Assembly (NCBI GenBank): GCA_029560585.1
Contig: JAKQKQ010000005.1
Coordinates: forward strand, 81,982-145,981
Reading direction: 5' to 3'
Origin: Verrucomicrobiota bacterium
GTDB lineage: Bacteria; Verrucomicrobiota; Verrucomicrobiia; JADLBR01
DNA: 64,000 nucleotides
Positions within the stretch are counted from its first letter, which is position 1. The number at the start of each line of letters is the position of its first letter. The notes beneath the pieces are model-generated. The model had not been told where the DNA came from and made no database searches. It saw only the letters and a program-made list of their open reading frames with translations. A program made the position numbers and the translations under genes. Positions 45,137-54,147 of the stretch are shown here, one piece after another.

Positions 45137-46378
45137 ATGAACAACACCACCGATGACCGCGGGGCGCTCACCCGCCGCCATTTTCTAGTCCGGGGGGCCG
45201 CGGCGCTCGCGGCGGCAGCCCCTTCGGCGATGCCGGGCGGCGCCTGCGCGCAATCCGACGCGCCGTCGAAAAAGATCCGCGTGGGCATCGTCGGCGGACG
45301 TTTCGGGGCCGGTTTCCAATTTCACGAGCACCCCGGGTGCATCGTGGAGGCGGTCAGCGACCTGCGGCCGGAGCGGCGCGAGAGACTCAAGCAGGTCTAC
45401 AAGTGCGACAAGGCGTATGATTCGCTCGAGGAGCTGGTCAAGGATCCGAAGATCGATGCGGTCGCGGTGTTCACGCCGGCGCCCGATCACGCGCGCCACG
45501 TCCTACTGTGCCTGGATGCGGGCAAGCACGTCCTTTGCGCTGTTCCCGCCGCGATGACCCTGGAGGACTGCGGGCGGATGGTGGATGCGGTCAAGCGCAC
45601 GGGCCTGACCTACATGATGGCCGAGACCAGCCACTGGCAGCAGCTGACCATTTCGGCCCGGAAGTTCTATCGCGAGGGCGCGTTCGGGCACCTCTACCAC
45701 ACGGAATCGGAGTACCATCACCCGGGCCTGGAGGTGCTGTATTTTGAGAATGGCCAGCGCACGTGGCGGCACGGCCTGCCGCCGATGCATTACCCCACCC
45801 ACTGCACGTCGCACCTGATCAGCGTTGCCGGCGAGCGGTTGACCGAGGTCAGCTGCATCGGCTGGGGCGACGGCGACCCCATACTCAAGGACAACGCCTA
45901 CAAGAATCCGTTCTGGAACGAGACGGCATTTTTCAAGACGGACCGCGGCAATTCGATGCGGGTGGCCGTGTGGTGGCGCGGCGCGCAGCAGGGCGGGGAG
46001 CGCGCGCGGTTCTTCGGCGACAAGATGAGCTTCTACTACGCCGGCCCGAATGGCTCCCGGCCCTGCGTCGTGCGCTCGGAACAGAGACCCCAGACCGAGA
46101 AGGACTCGGGCGGGTTCGTGCGAACGGCGCAGGTGGTCGAGCCCTATGAGGAGGTGGCCTGGTGGAAGACGGACATGCTGCCGGAGCCCCTGCGCCACGA
46201 CAGCGGCCACGAGGGATCGCACTGTTTCATCACGCACGAGTTCATCGACGCCCTTGCCCGCGGGCGCAGGCCGGCGGTCGACATCCACGAGGCCGTCGCC
46301 TACACCGCACCGGGCATCGTCGCGCATCAGTCGGCGCTGAAGGGTGGGGAATCTTTGAAGATACCAAGTTTTGGTTGA
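45137..46378 (+). CDS. Tat-exported Gfo/Idh/MocA family oxidoreductase
   Basis: 413 residues from ATG 45137 (AAAGGA upstream). TRRHFLVRGAAALAAAAP is a twin-arginine signal. The mature part has an NAD(P)-binding Rossmann domain (IRVGIVGGRFGAGFQFHEHP), VFTPAPDHARHVLLCLDAGK and a GFO/IDH C-terminal domain. The usual EKP-type active-site motif reads CAVPAAM here, so the Lys is absent and catalysis is doubtful or different. Such exported members are common in PVC bacteria and are linked to sugar metabolism. Confidence 0.82.
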   Translation: MNNTTDDRGALTRRHFLVRGAAALAAAAPSAMPGGACAQSDAPSKKIRVGIVGGRFGAGFQFHEHPGCIVEAVSDLRPERRERLKQVYKCDKAYDSLEELVKDPKIDAVAVFTPAPDHARHVLLCLDAGKHVLCAVPAAMTLEDCGRMVDAVKRTGLTYMMAETSHWQQLTISARKFYREGAFGHLYHTESEYHHPGLEVLYFENGQRTWRHGLPPMHYPTHCTSHLISVAGERLTEVSCIGWGDGDPILKDNAYKNPFWNETAFFKTDRGNSMRVAVWWRGAQQGGERARFFGDKMSFYYAGPNGSRPCVVRSEQRPQTEKDSGGFVRTAQVVEPYEEVAWWKTDMLPEPLRHDSGHEGSHCFITHEFIDALARGRRPAVDIHEAVAYTAPGIVAHQSALKGGESLKIPSFG

Positions 46379-46379
46379 G

Positions 46380-46620
46380 TATCGCGATCGGCAGCAACAC
46401 CCGTTGCTCCGCGGCGAAATCGGGTCCGACAAGCCGCCATTCGCGTTTGCGGTACCAAGCGTACACCCGCATCGCCTCTGCCTCCCCCGGCAGATTGTTC
46501 CTGCCACTCATCGACTGAATGCGCGGGCGGCAACCAAGCCTTCGCTCGTCCATTTGCCGGCCGTCTGCCTGACCACGAAACCGCGTGTCTTCAGGTCGTC
46601 GGGCAAGGGTTAGAATACGA
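46380..46620 (-). pseudogene. Possible coding remnant
   Basis: Minus-strand frames read LPDDLKTRGFVVRQTAGKW then TSEGLVAARAFSR and a stop, followed in another frame by AMRVYAWYRKREWRLVGPDF then AAEQRVLLPIAIL. Both segments look protein-like and adjoin with a frameshift near 46510. No start or family is recognised. It lies between convergent genes; 46621-46670 holds nothing. Confidence 0.3.
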
Positions 46621-46670
46621 CCGCGAGTGCCGGATTTCGGGGTTGCCGTCCCGCCCGTTCTTTTACCCCG

Positions 46671-48656
46671 CTATGGGATGGCTGCGCACTCAAGGACGAT
46701 GATTTCATGAATCTTCACCGCATCCATACTCATGTGGACCATTCCATTCTCGTAATGGAACGTGCAAGGTCGATTTCCCGGCTGCAAGAGGACGCTTTTC
46801 GGCTTCACTTTCGAGCGGACCATCACGGACAGATTGTTGACAGGATCAATTGCGGGAATCAGACCGGCGGTGTGATGAGGTCCGGATGTGTTCACCAAGT
46901 GAATGGCAAGTCTGCCGTTCCGGGTTCGCATGATGGAGACATCGATGTCATGGGAACCGCTTACGGTCACGAGAGGATCGGGAAAGAGTGTTTTGATGGC
47001 TGTGCCCACGAGATCTCGCACGACGCCGTTGGGATTGCCGGCATATTCGGCGTCAATCGCCTGGGGGATGATTCCCATCATTCCATTTCCGACCGTGAAG
47101 AAACTGAGTGAATAGGGGGGGGTCGTTTTTTCGACTCGGCTCTGGCCCGCTGCGTCAAGTTCCTTGCGAAAGAGGTGGATCGGCCCTTCGCCGATCAGGA
47201 GGGCTTTCCCTCCTTGTTTGACATAGTCAGCAATTTGATTTCGAAGATCCGGTTCCAGACAATCCCAGTCGCAGATGACGACCATCGGGTATTCACGAAG
47301 CCGTCTCGAGAGTCTGGCGCTGACAAGAACATCGACTGCGTATTGATTTTCGAGCAAACAGCCGACAATTCCATACTGAGGGGCATGTCCCTGAAAAAGG
47401 CGGCCCTGTTGACTGAATTTTCTATACGCCGCGTCGGTGGAACAAACCACCGCGACTTGAGGAACGGAATCCGCCTGAAAAGAGACTTCCTGACGTTCCC
47501 GGCAGAATCTCGCGACTTCGCCCATCGGTTTGAGTTTCTCGAGGTCGACGCTTCCGTCCCGAAGTGGGGGCGTTCCAGGTCCCGCCTGGGAAAACACCAC
47601 CTGATATCCGCCGCCCTGGGCGATCACACAGGCCGCTTCCCGCATCAGTTGGACCGCCGGCTTTCGCGTCTCGGGTGGATCCAGCGTTCCGAGTTTCCAA
47701 TCCACAAAACTCCATGACATGAGATCCCAGGCGATGGCCTGCGATGCCATCAATCGGGAATTGTACCGGCAGATGTTCACGCAGTTTCGGCCGGCGATGT
47801 CGCCGGAAATGAAATCGACACTGCAACTCACCGGCTCCGGCATCTGTTGTGTGAACGCCCAATTGGAGGCGAACTGAAAATCAGGTGTGCGCTTTTTCAC
47901 CTCCGCGACATAGTGCCGGACGTATTCCCGGAAGGCTTCCCGCTGAAACTGCGTCCACTCAAACCAGTTCGGGTCCGCCGGTTTTGTGGGAATCGTTTGA
48001 ATTCCGGTCTGTTGCGAGAACGCATTTTTGGCGACATCGGAGTAGTCGATCATCGTCGCCCAGCAATCGCCATCGACCCAGGCGCCATCCAGGCCGTAAT
48101 CGACGGCAAGCTCCGTGAGTTGCGGTATCAGCAGTTTGTCGGGATAGGGACCAAAGACCGATACCGAGGAACCGATCGGCTTTCCTTGCGGATCGACGGC
48201 AGTCCACTGGCGGTTTTGGGCGGTGGCGAGAGCGTCGAAGACTCCGGAATGGTGTCCATAGAGAGCGACTCCTCGTTTGGCGGTGACTTCCCTCCACACT
48301 CTGAGAGGGTCACCGACAAAACTGCCTCCGTGATTTCCGACCCTGGTCGGATAGCTGGAAACGCCGGGGTGGCCTTTGGTGTCTACCTCAATGTAGTCCG
48401 GTCCGATGATGTCGATGATGGCATTGACCATCTCCGACGTCGTGTTCTGCCCGATATTCTTGTCGGTCAACTCGGCGTGGAAATCGAAATGGACGCCAAG
48501 GTAGGAGTCTTCTCGTTTAAGTCGGTTGGGAAGAGTCTGCCGACCTTTGGGCGGTTCTTGCGATCGAATGACCTCCGGACAGAGGAAGCTCAGACTGAGC
48601 AGGACGATCGTGCCCAGGAAGAAGGGCCTGGCGGGTTTCGAAGCGAAACTGCTCAT
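46671..48656 (-). CDS. Secreted glycosidase-like protein with GATase-type domain
   Basis: 661 residues from ATG 48656 (GGAGG eight bases upstream). The signal peptide is FFLGTIVLLSLSFLCPEV. A TIM-barrel region (SYLGVHFDFHAELTD, GLDGAWVDGDCW near 190, FQFASNWAF) is followed by a flavodoxin/GATase-like domain (MVVICDWDCLEPDL near 462, GGKALLIGEG) and a beta domain, as in GH42- and GH29-related proteins. Its base composition and codon use are less G+C-rich than its neighbours, suggesting transfer. It is divergent from the DUF5703-type gene; the gap 48657-48934 probably holds both promoters. Confidence 0.65.
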   Translation of the reverse strand: MSSFASKPARPFFLGTIVLLSLSFLCPEVIRSQEPPKGRQTLPNRLKREDSYLGVHFDFHAELTDKNIGQNTTSEMVNAIIDIIGPDYIEVDTKGHPGVSSYPTRVGNHGGSFVGDPLRVWREVTAKRGVALYGHHSGVFDALATAQNRQWTAVDPQGKPIGSSVSVFGPYPDKLLIPQLTELAVDYGLDGAWVDGDCWATMIDYSDVAKNAFSQQTGIQTIPTKPADPNWFEWTQFQREAFREYVRHYVAEVKKRTPDFQFASNWAFTQQMPEPVSCSVDFISGDIAGRNCVNICRYNSRLMASQAIAWDLMSWSFVDWKLGTLDPPETRKPAVQLMREAACVIAQGGGYQVVFSQAGPGTPPLRDGSVDLEKLKPMGEVARFCRERQEVSFQADSVPQVAVVCSTDAAYRKFSQQGRLFQGHAPQYGIVGCLLENQYAVDVLVSARLSRRLREYPMVVICDWDCLEPDLRNQIADYVKQGGKALLIGEGPIHLFRKELDAAGQSRVEKTTPPYSLSFFTVGNGMMGIIPQAIDAEYAGNPNGVVRDLVGTAIKTLFPDPLVTVSGSHDIDVSIMRTRNGRLAIHLVNTSGPHHTAGLIPAIDPVNNLSVMVRSKVKPKSVLLQPGNRPCTFHYENGMVHMSMDAVKIHEIIVLECAAIP

Positions 48657-48934
48657 TGACGCTGCCTCCGTTACGCTGTCGAGTTGCACAGGTGGGGATG
48701 GCAGGCCCCCAAATTCCCTGCCGTTGCCTATTCTTCGCTGCGCTTCAGTCCTGCCTTCATTGTCCCCGTCGCGGATTGTGCCCACCCACCCCGGTCCTAT
48801 CAAGTGTTCTGAAAAATACCAAACGGCATCGTTGTGGCGCCTTCTCCGCATGGCGGCAGATCGTCTCATCAGACATGACGTGCTGTTTGACAATCTGGAC
48901 ACGCGCCAGTCAGGATTTGCACGTGAGGGCGGAG

Positions 48935-51832
48935 ATGTCGGGATGTGGAGGCTGTGGTCGTGTCCTTGGTTGGGTGCTGATGCTGACGCCGCTTCTGCGG
49001 GCGGACGGCGCTGCGGCTGCCGAACGTTTCGATCCGATCGCAGAGCTGGGGAAATACGATGTCGTGTGGGATTCACCGAGTCGCGATTGGAACGGCACGA
49101 TGCCGATCGGCAACGGCGAGATCGGGGTGAACGCCTGGTGGGAGGAGGGCGGCGACTTGCGGTTGCTGATTGCGCGGACGGACGCATGGGACGAGTGGGG
49201 GCGGCTGGTGAAGGTGGGGATGGTGCGGGTCGGCCTTCGGCCCAACCCCGTCGGGGAGGGCAAGACGTTCCACCAGGCACTGCGGTTGTCCGAGGGCATG
49301 ATCCAGTTCGTGCTGGATGGCGGCCGCGTTGAGGTGCGTCTCTGGGTGGACGCGCATCGGCCGATGATCCACGTGGAGATCTCGGGGGACGAGGCGGTCG
49401 AGGCCGGGGCGGCGATCGAATGCTGGCGCAAGGAGCCGCGGGTTATCCGCTATGTGGGGAAAGCGTATTTTGGCGATCCCGCCTATCGGCGGCCCGACGC
49501 GTCGGAGATTATCTCGTTGCCGGACACGATGCTCTCGGCACGGTCCTTGCCGGGCGAGGGGCGCATCGGATGGCTGCATGACAACGGGGTTACGGATTGT
49601 TACGAACAATGCGCGCGGCTGCAGGGGCTGGAGGGGTTTGAGGGAAAGGATCCACTGGAGAATCGGGTATTTGGGGGGGTGATCGCCAGTGCGGGGGCCA
49701 GGCGGCAGGATGACGCGACGCTGGCATCGCCGCCGGGGCGATCGCACCGATTCGATATCGCGGTGGCGACGCGGCAACCGAGCACGGCCGAGGGATGGGT
49801 CGAATCGGCGACCGGCATTTTGCGAGAGGCGGAACGGCAGCCGTTGGAGCAGCGCCGCATCGAGCACGTGCGCTGGTGGCGCGAATTCTGGGGACGCAGC
49901 TGGATTTTCGTTTCGGGCGCGCTGGATATCCCTCAGGTCGCGATCATTCCGGCGAATGCGCACCCGTTACGGGTCGGGTCAGATCAGGCTGGTGGCAATC
50001 GATTTCCCGGCGAGATCGGGAGGGTCAGCCTCTTTCCCCGCGCGCTGGGCGAAGCCGAATTGGCCTCACTGGTGGCGAGGGGCCGAGACGGACCCGCGCC
50101 CCCCGAGATGGGGGCCGTCGCCAGCGCCACCGGGCCATGCGATGGCGTGGCGGGAGCCGATGGGCTGCGCCGATCGCCGGCGATAAGCATCGAGGCTTGG
50201 GTGCGCGTGGCTCCGGGGGATGTCCGGGGCGGGCGCATCGTGGACCAGATCCAACCGGGGGGCGGGGACGGCCTACTGTTTGACACGCATCCCGGGAAGG
50301 GACTGAGGCTCATCATCGGGCGCAGGATCCTGACCGCCCCCGTCGTTTTGCCCGCCGGGCGCTGGGCGCATGTCGCGGCCAGCGCGGATGCCGCAGACGG
50401 GCGGTGGGGGCTGTTCGTGAATGGCGCCGAGGTGGCCGCGGACGGATCGCCGCCGTCGGGCGAGGAAGCCGCGGTCGCCGTCACCCGTGGCTACATTCTG
50501 CAACGGTGGATGAACGCGTGCGCGGGGCGCGGTGCGCTGCCGATCAAATTCAACGGCTCGCTCTTCACCGTGCCGACCGGCGATGCGCCGGAGACATGGC
50601 GGAACGATCCCGACTATCGGCGCTGGGGGTCGGGCTACTGGTGGCAGAACACGCGATTGCCCTACATATCGGCCTGCGCGGCTGGCGATTTTGATCTCAT
50701 GCTTCCGATGTTCCGGATGTACGCGGGCGCGACCCTCGATATCGCGAGGTATCGCAACCGTCACCACCTCAAGCAACCCGGGGCATCCCTCAACGAGTGC
50801 TCCTACTTCTGGGGGCACGCGTTCAACGAATGCTACGGGTTTGAGCGGAGGCCGGACCTCCCGCCCGGGATCAACGAGAACCAGTACCACCGGTGGGAGT
50901 TCACGGCGGGATACGAGGTGGCGTGGATGATGCTCGATTACTACGAGCACACGCGAGACGAGAAATTCCTTGCGGAGACCGTGCTGCCTTTCGTCCGCGA
51001 GATCCTCGCGTTCTATGATGCGCGCTACCCCGTCGATGCCGGCGGGCGGATCGTCATCCATCCGGCGCAGGCCCTGGAGACATGGTGGGATTGCACGAAT
51101 CCCATGCCCGATATCGCGGGCCTCACCGCCGTGACCGGGCGGTTGCTCCGCTTGACCGGGCCGGAAGCGATGTCGCCGATGGCACGCCTATTGCGATGCC
51201 TGGGGAGAAAACCGTCGGGCACCCTGCCGCCGGACCTCGAGGCCCTTGTCCGACGCCTGGCTGTGAAACTGCCCCCGCTGCCGACCCGGGAGCAGGACGG
51301 CGCGCGGATGCTCGCGGCAGCCGAAAGATTCGAGTCCAAGAAGAACATCGAGAATCCCGAGCTGTACGCGGTGTTTCCCTTCCGGCTCATCGCCGTTGGA
51401 AGTCCGGACATCGACCTCGGGATTCGCGCGTTCCATGCGCGAACAGATCGCGGCGACATCGGCTGGCGACAGGATGATATCTTTGCCGCGTACCTTGGGC
51501 TCGCCGATGATGCGGCGAAACTGCTTGTCGGCCGAGCGCGCAAGCGTCACGCCGCCTCGCGTTTCCCGTCGTTCTGGGGGCCGAACTACGACTGGGTGCC
51601 TGACCAGGACCACGGGGGAGTGCTGATGCGGGCGCTGCAGGCCATGCTCATGCAGACCGATGGGCGCGCCATCCATCTGTTGCCCGCATGGCCCAGGGGA
51701 TGGGACGCGCACTTCAAACTCCATGCGCCGGACCGCACCACGGCAGAGGGGCGCGTGGAGGGCGGCCGTGTGCCGGAGATCAACGTCTCGCCATCATTCC
51801 GCCAGGCGGATGTGTCGCTGAAGGGGAAGTGA
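48935..51832 (+). CDS. Secreted DUF5703/GH95-like hydrolase with inserted LamG-type domain
   Basis: 965 residues from ATG 48935 (GGGCGG upstream; the longer frame overlaps a divergent gene). Signal peptide about 1-28. The N-terminal sandwich (about 30-330: VWDSPSRDWNGTMPIGNGEI) is DUF5703/GH95-like. A concanavalin/LamG-type domain (about 350-520: SIEAWVRVAPGD, GRWAHVAASADA, LFVNGAEVA) interrupts it. The (alpha/alpha)6 barrel follows (YILQRWMNACAGRGALPIKF, SYFWGHAFNECYGF, WEFTAGYEVAWMMLDYYEHT), then a C-terminal sandwich. Predicted fucosidase/galactosidase-like activity is inferred from fold only. Confidence 0.7.
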   Translation: MSGCGGCGRVLGWVLMLTPLLRADGAAAAERFDPIAELGKYDVVWDSPSRDWNGTMPIGNGEIGVNAWWEEGGDLRLLIARTDAWDEWGRLVKVGMVRVGLRPNPVGEGKTFHQALRLSEGMIQFVLDGGRVEVRLWVDAHRPMIHVEISGDEAVEAGAAIECWRKEPRVIRYVGKAYFGDPAYRRPDASEIISLPDTMLSARSLPGEGRIGWLHDNGVTDCYEQCARLQGLEGFEGKDPLENRVFGGVIASAGARRQDDATLASPPGRSHRFDIAVATRQPSTAEGWVESATGILREAERQPLEQRRIEHVRWWREFWGRSWIFVSGALDIPQVAIIPANAHPLRVGSDQAGGNRFPGEIGRVSLFPRALGEAELASLVARGRDGPAPPEMGAVASATGPCDGVAGADGLRRSPAISIEAWVRVAPGDVRGGRIVDQIQPGGGDGLLFDTHPGKGLRLIIGRRILTAPVVLPAGRWAHVAASADAADGRWGLFVNGAEVAADGSPPSGEEAAVAVTRGYILQRWMNACAGRGALPIKFNGSLFTVPTGDAPETWRNDPDYRRWGSGYWWQNTRLPYISACAAGDFDLMLPMFRMYAGATLDIARYRNRHHLKQPGASLNECSYFWGHAFNECYGFERRPDLPPGINENQYHRWEFTAGYEVAWMMLDYYEHTRDEKFLAETVLPFVREILAFYDARYPVDAGGRIVIHPAQALETWWDCTNPMPDIAGLTAVTGRLLRLTGPEAMSPMARLLRCLGRKPSGTLPPDLEALVRRLAVKLPPLPTREQDGARMLAAAERFESKKNIENPELYAVFPFRLIAVGSPDIDLGIRAFHARTDRGDIGWRQDDIFAAYLGLADDAAKLLVGRARKRHAASRFPSFWGPNYDWVPDQDHGGVLMRALQAMLMQTDGRAIHLLPAWPRGWDAHFKLHAPDRTTAEGRVEGGRVPEINVSPSFRQADVSLKGK

Positions 51833-51984
51833 CGAGGCGGGACCATCGACAGACCCGGTTTCCGGCAACCCGTTGAATGATGCTCGCGGACGCAGAGGCG
51901 AGCCTGTCGCAATACCCGCTCGTCCCAGGGGGCGTGGCACTGCGATGGATCCGTCAGTTTTTGGTGCGCCGCCAGAGGCCGGTA

Positions 51985-52190
51985 GCCGCCGGACAGCGGC
52001 GGCGCTTTGCGCCGTCCGCGGAGCCGGCGTATCGCGAGCCAAGCCGGGACGTCGCTGCGCGCCGTTCCAAAGCGGCGGCGTTGGCGCCGCACTCCAACAC
52101 GCGGGGCGTGGTGCAGGGTGCTGGAAAGGGGCGCCAGCTTATGGAGTGCGGCGCGCGACCGCGCCGCTTTTGCGAGCAAACGGAATTCTC
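51985..52190. repeat. Variant B-type repeat B6
   Basis: Inverted-repeat material around GTTCCAAAGCGGCGGCG and GGCGCCGCACTCCAACAC, followed by GCGCGACCGCGCCGCTTTTG and GAATTCTCGAGTCAGAAC. The last two are shared with 39440-39487. It fills the gap between the DUF5703-type gene and the URO-D gene. Confidence 0.6.
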
Positions 52191-52193
52191 GAG

Positions 52194-53633
52194 TCAGAAC
52201 GACAGCAGCAGCTGCCAGATGAAGCAGTTGCCGAAACCATCGACCTCTTTCCAGATCCGCTCGCAGAGCTGGGCATCGCCCTGGATGGGGGGGAGCGTCG
52301 CCTTCTTCTTCTCCCAGGAGAGGCATTCGCCGGGCTGGGGTTTGCCTGGGGCGGGCGCGGGGAGGAAAGCGCCGGGGGTGGCATCGGCGGGCAGGGGTTT
52401 GGGCGCGCCGGTGGTGAGCTTGCTGGCGTGGCCGCGGCTGTAGGTGCCATATTCCAGCGTGGCATCGGTCATGGCGCGGATGTTCGCGACGGTGGCGTCG
52501 TTCTGGACGATGGCGCTGGCATCCATGATATAGCCGCCGTCGCCCGCGACATCGGCCAGCAATTTTTTCACGTGGGCGCGGACATCCTTGGGTTCCTTAA
52601 TCGAGAGCATTGCGTTGGGGACGCCGCCGCTGATGCAGAACTTATCGCCGAGCGCCTTCTTGGCCTTGAGGGGGTCGCCCTGGTCCACGTGGTAGACGAT
52701 GCTGCGGTCGGGCAGTTCCGCGAAATTCCCGAGATGATAATCCCAGTTGCCCTCGGCGTAGAAGAGGGTCTGGTGGCCGGCGGCCCAGAGTTCTTGGATG
52801 ATGGGTTTGAGGGTGGCCCAGTAGACGTTTTCGAAGACCTCGGGTGACACGAAGGGGACGCCGCCACGGTGCATCCAGTATCCGACCGGCACTTGGCCGG
52901 CGGGGTCGGCGGTGGTCTTGGCGACATGGAGGAGGTGGGGGGCGAGCGCCTCGCAGGCGGCCATGACTTTGTCGCGGCGCTCGAACAGGTCCTCCACCAG
53001 CCCGAGATAGCCGCGGAGCTTGTCGGCGATGATGTCCATCGGGGCCTTGAGGATGCCGGCGATGGCCGAGACCGTGCCGCTCTCGCGCCGGAGCCGGGCA
53101 ACCTGCGGGCCGAAATCCATGAAGTAGTTCCACATCGCCATGCCGCCTTTGACGAGCGCGAGGTTGTTGGCGAACGTCGATGGCGCCCCAATGGGGCTGG
53201 TGGTGGCGGAGACGCGGGGCAACCAGACATTATACAGGAAGGCAGTCGGGTCCTCGATGAGCTGGTCGTACTCATCGGCCTTCATGAAGGCCTGGTCCTC
53301 GGGTGGCTCGCGGTATTGGAAACCGGTGCCGGCGGGGATGTCTATGCCGGGGATGGCATAATATCGGAGGCCGAGGGCCTGCGCGAGGCCCGTCCAGACA
53401 TAGACCATGTTGGCGACGACCGCGTCCCAGTCGAAGTCGGCGGCGCACTTGCAGGCGGAATCGAAGGCGAGGCGGTAGTCGTGGGCGAGTTGCTGGGGGG
53501 TGTGGCCGGAGTGGACGCCGGTGAACTCCGCCACGAATGGCCGGATCGGGACGCGGTCGGGCGTCTCGTTGCGCATGGCGGTCGTGTAGCGGGCCAGCCG
53601 CTCGTCGTAGCGTTTCTCCATGGTATCGGGCAT
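52194..53633 (-). CDS. Uroporphyrinogen decarboxylase-family (corrinoid methyltransferase-type) protein
   Basis: 479 residues. The URO-D fold includes RNETPDRVPIRPFVAEFTG near the start, KAPMDIIADKLRGYLGLVEDL, CISGGVPNAML and a GGYIMDASAIVQ C-terminal block. Longer than HemE and lacking its N-terminal substrate motif, it fits the MtaA/CmuA-like branch acting on methyl-corrinoid or related substrates. ATG 53633 has GGAGG four bases upstream; ATG 53657, which overlaps the nuoA stop as ATGA, is an alternative. The C terminus ends within repeat-derived sequence (LLLSF). Confidence 0.75.
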   Translation of the reverse strand: MPDTMEKRYDERLARYTTAMRNETPDRVPIRPFVAEFTGVHSGHTPQQLAHDYRLAFDSACKCAADFDWDAVVANMVYVWTGLAQALGLRYYAIPGIDIPAGTGFQYREPPEDQAFMKADEYDQLIEDPTAFLYNVWLPRVSATTSPIGAPSTFANNLALVKGGMAMWNYFMDFGPQVARLRRESGTVSAIAGILKAPMDIIADKLRGYLGLVEDLFERRDKVMAACEALAPHLLHVAKTTADPAGQVPVGYWMHRGGVPFVSPEVFENVYWATLKPIIQELWAAGHQTLFYAEGNWDYHLGNFAELPDRSIVYHVDQGDPLKAKKALGDKFCISGGVPNAMLSIKEPKDVRAHVKKLLADVAGDGGYIMDASAIVQNDATVANIRAMTDATLEYGTYSRGHASKLTTGAPKPLPADATPGAFLPAPAPGKPQPGECLSWEKKKATLPPIQGDAQLCERIWKEVDGFGNCFIWQLLLSF

Positions 53634-53653
53634 TGGGCCTCCGCGGGTTGGGG

Positions 53654-54025
53654 TCATCGGCTCCAGTCGAGCCCGCCCCTCTTCCATTCGTAGGCGAGGC
53701 CGGCGACGACGAGGCCGGTGAAGAAGAGCATGCCCCAGAGCATGGCCCAGGACAGGGACCCGGCATCGCGGAAGGCAACGGCCCACGGGAAGAAGAACAC
53801 GACCTCGATATCGAAGACGATGAACAGCATGGCCACGAGATAGAACTTGATGGAGAAGCGCGGGCTGGAGGTGCCGCGCGGTTCCATGCCGCACTCGTAC
53901 GGGGTGTCTTTGGCGGCGGAGCGTTTCGCGCGCTGCCCAATCAGCAGGGCGAAGCCAAATGCGGCGAGAGGCACGGCGGCCGCGAACACCATCTGGACCA
54001 GGAACGGCACGAACTCGTTGCTCAT
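53654..54025 (-). CDS. nuoA: NADH-quinone oxidoreductase subunit A
   Basis: 123 residues, three transmembrane helices. Diagnostic segments are PYECGMEPRGTSSPRFSIKF, FDIEVVFFFPWAV and a final helix FFTGLVVAGLAYEWKRG. Membrane subunit of complex I. No other nuo gene lies beside it; instead it is followed by the URO-D-family gene with an ATGA overlap possible. It is divergent from the TPR gene. Confidence 0.92.
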   Translation of the reverse strand: MSNEFVPFLVQMVFAAAVPLAAFGFALLIGQRAKRSAAKDTPYECGMEPRGTSSPRFSIKFYLVAMLFIVFDIEVVFFFPWAVAFRDAGSLSWAMLWGMLFFTGLVVAGLAYEWKRGGLDWSR

Positions 54026-54147
54026 CTGCGAACCCACCCAATAGCAGCGCGGCCCCGGAAGCCAAGGGACAAACGCTCTTGTGTCGGATCGGGTTCGGGC
54101 GGGGCCTGGGCACTTGCGGGGAGGTGCGGGGGCTCTAATGTGGGGGC

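Noticed and set aside
48887..48916. TTGACA with a weak CAGGAT about 18 bp downstream as promoter of the DUF5703-type gene
   Set aside because: The -10 match is poor and the implied leader very short; one hexamer is not enough.
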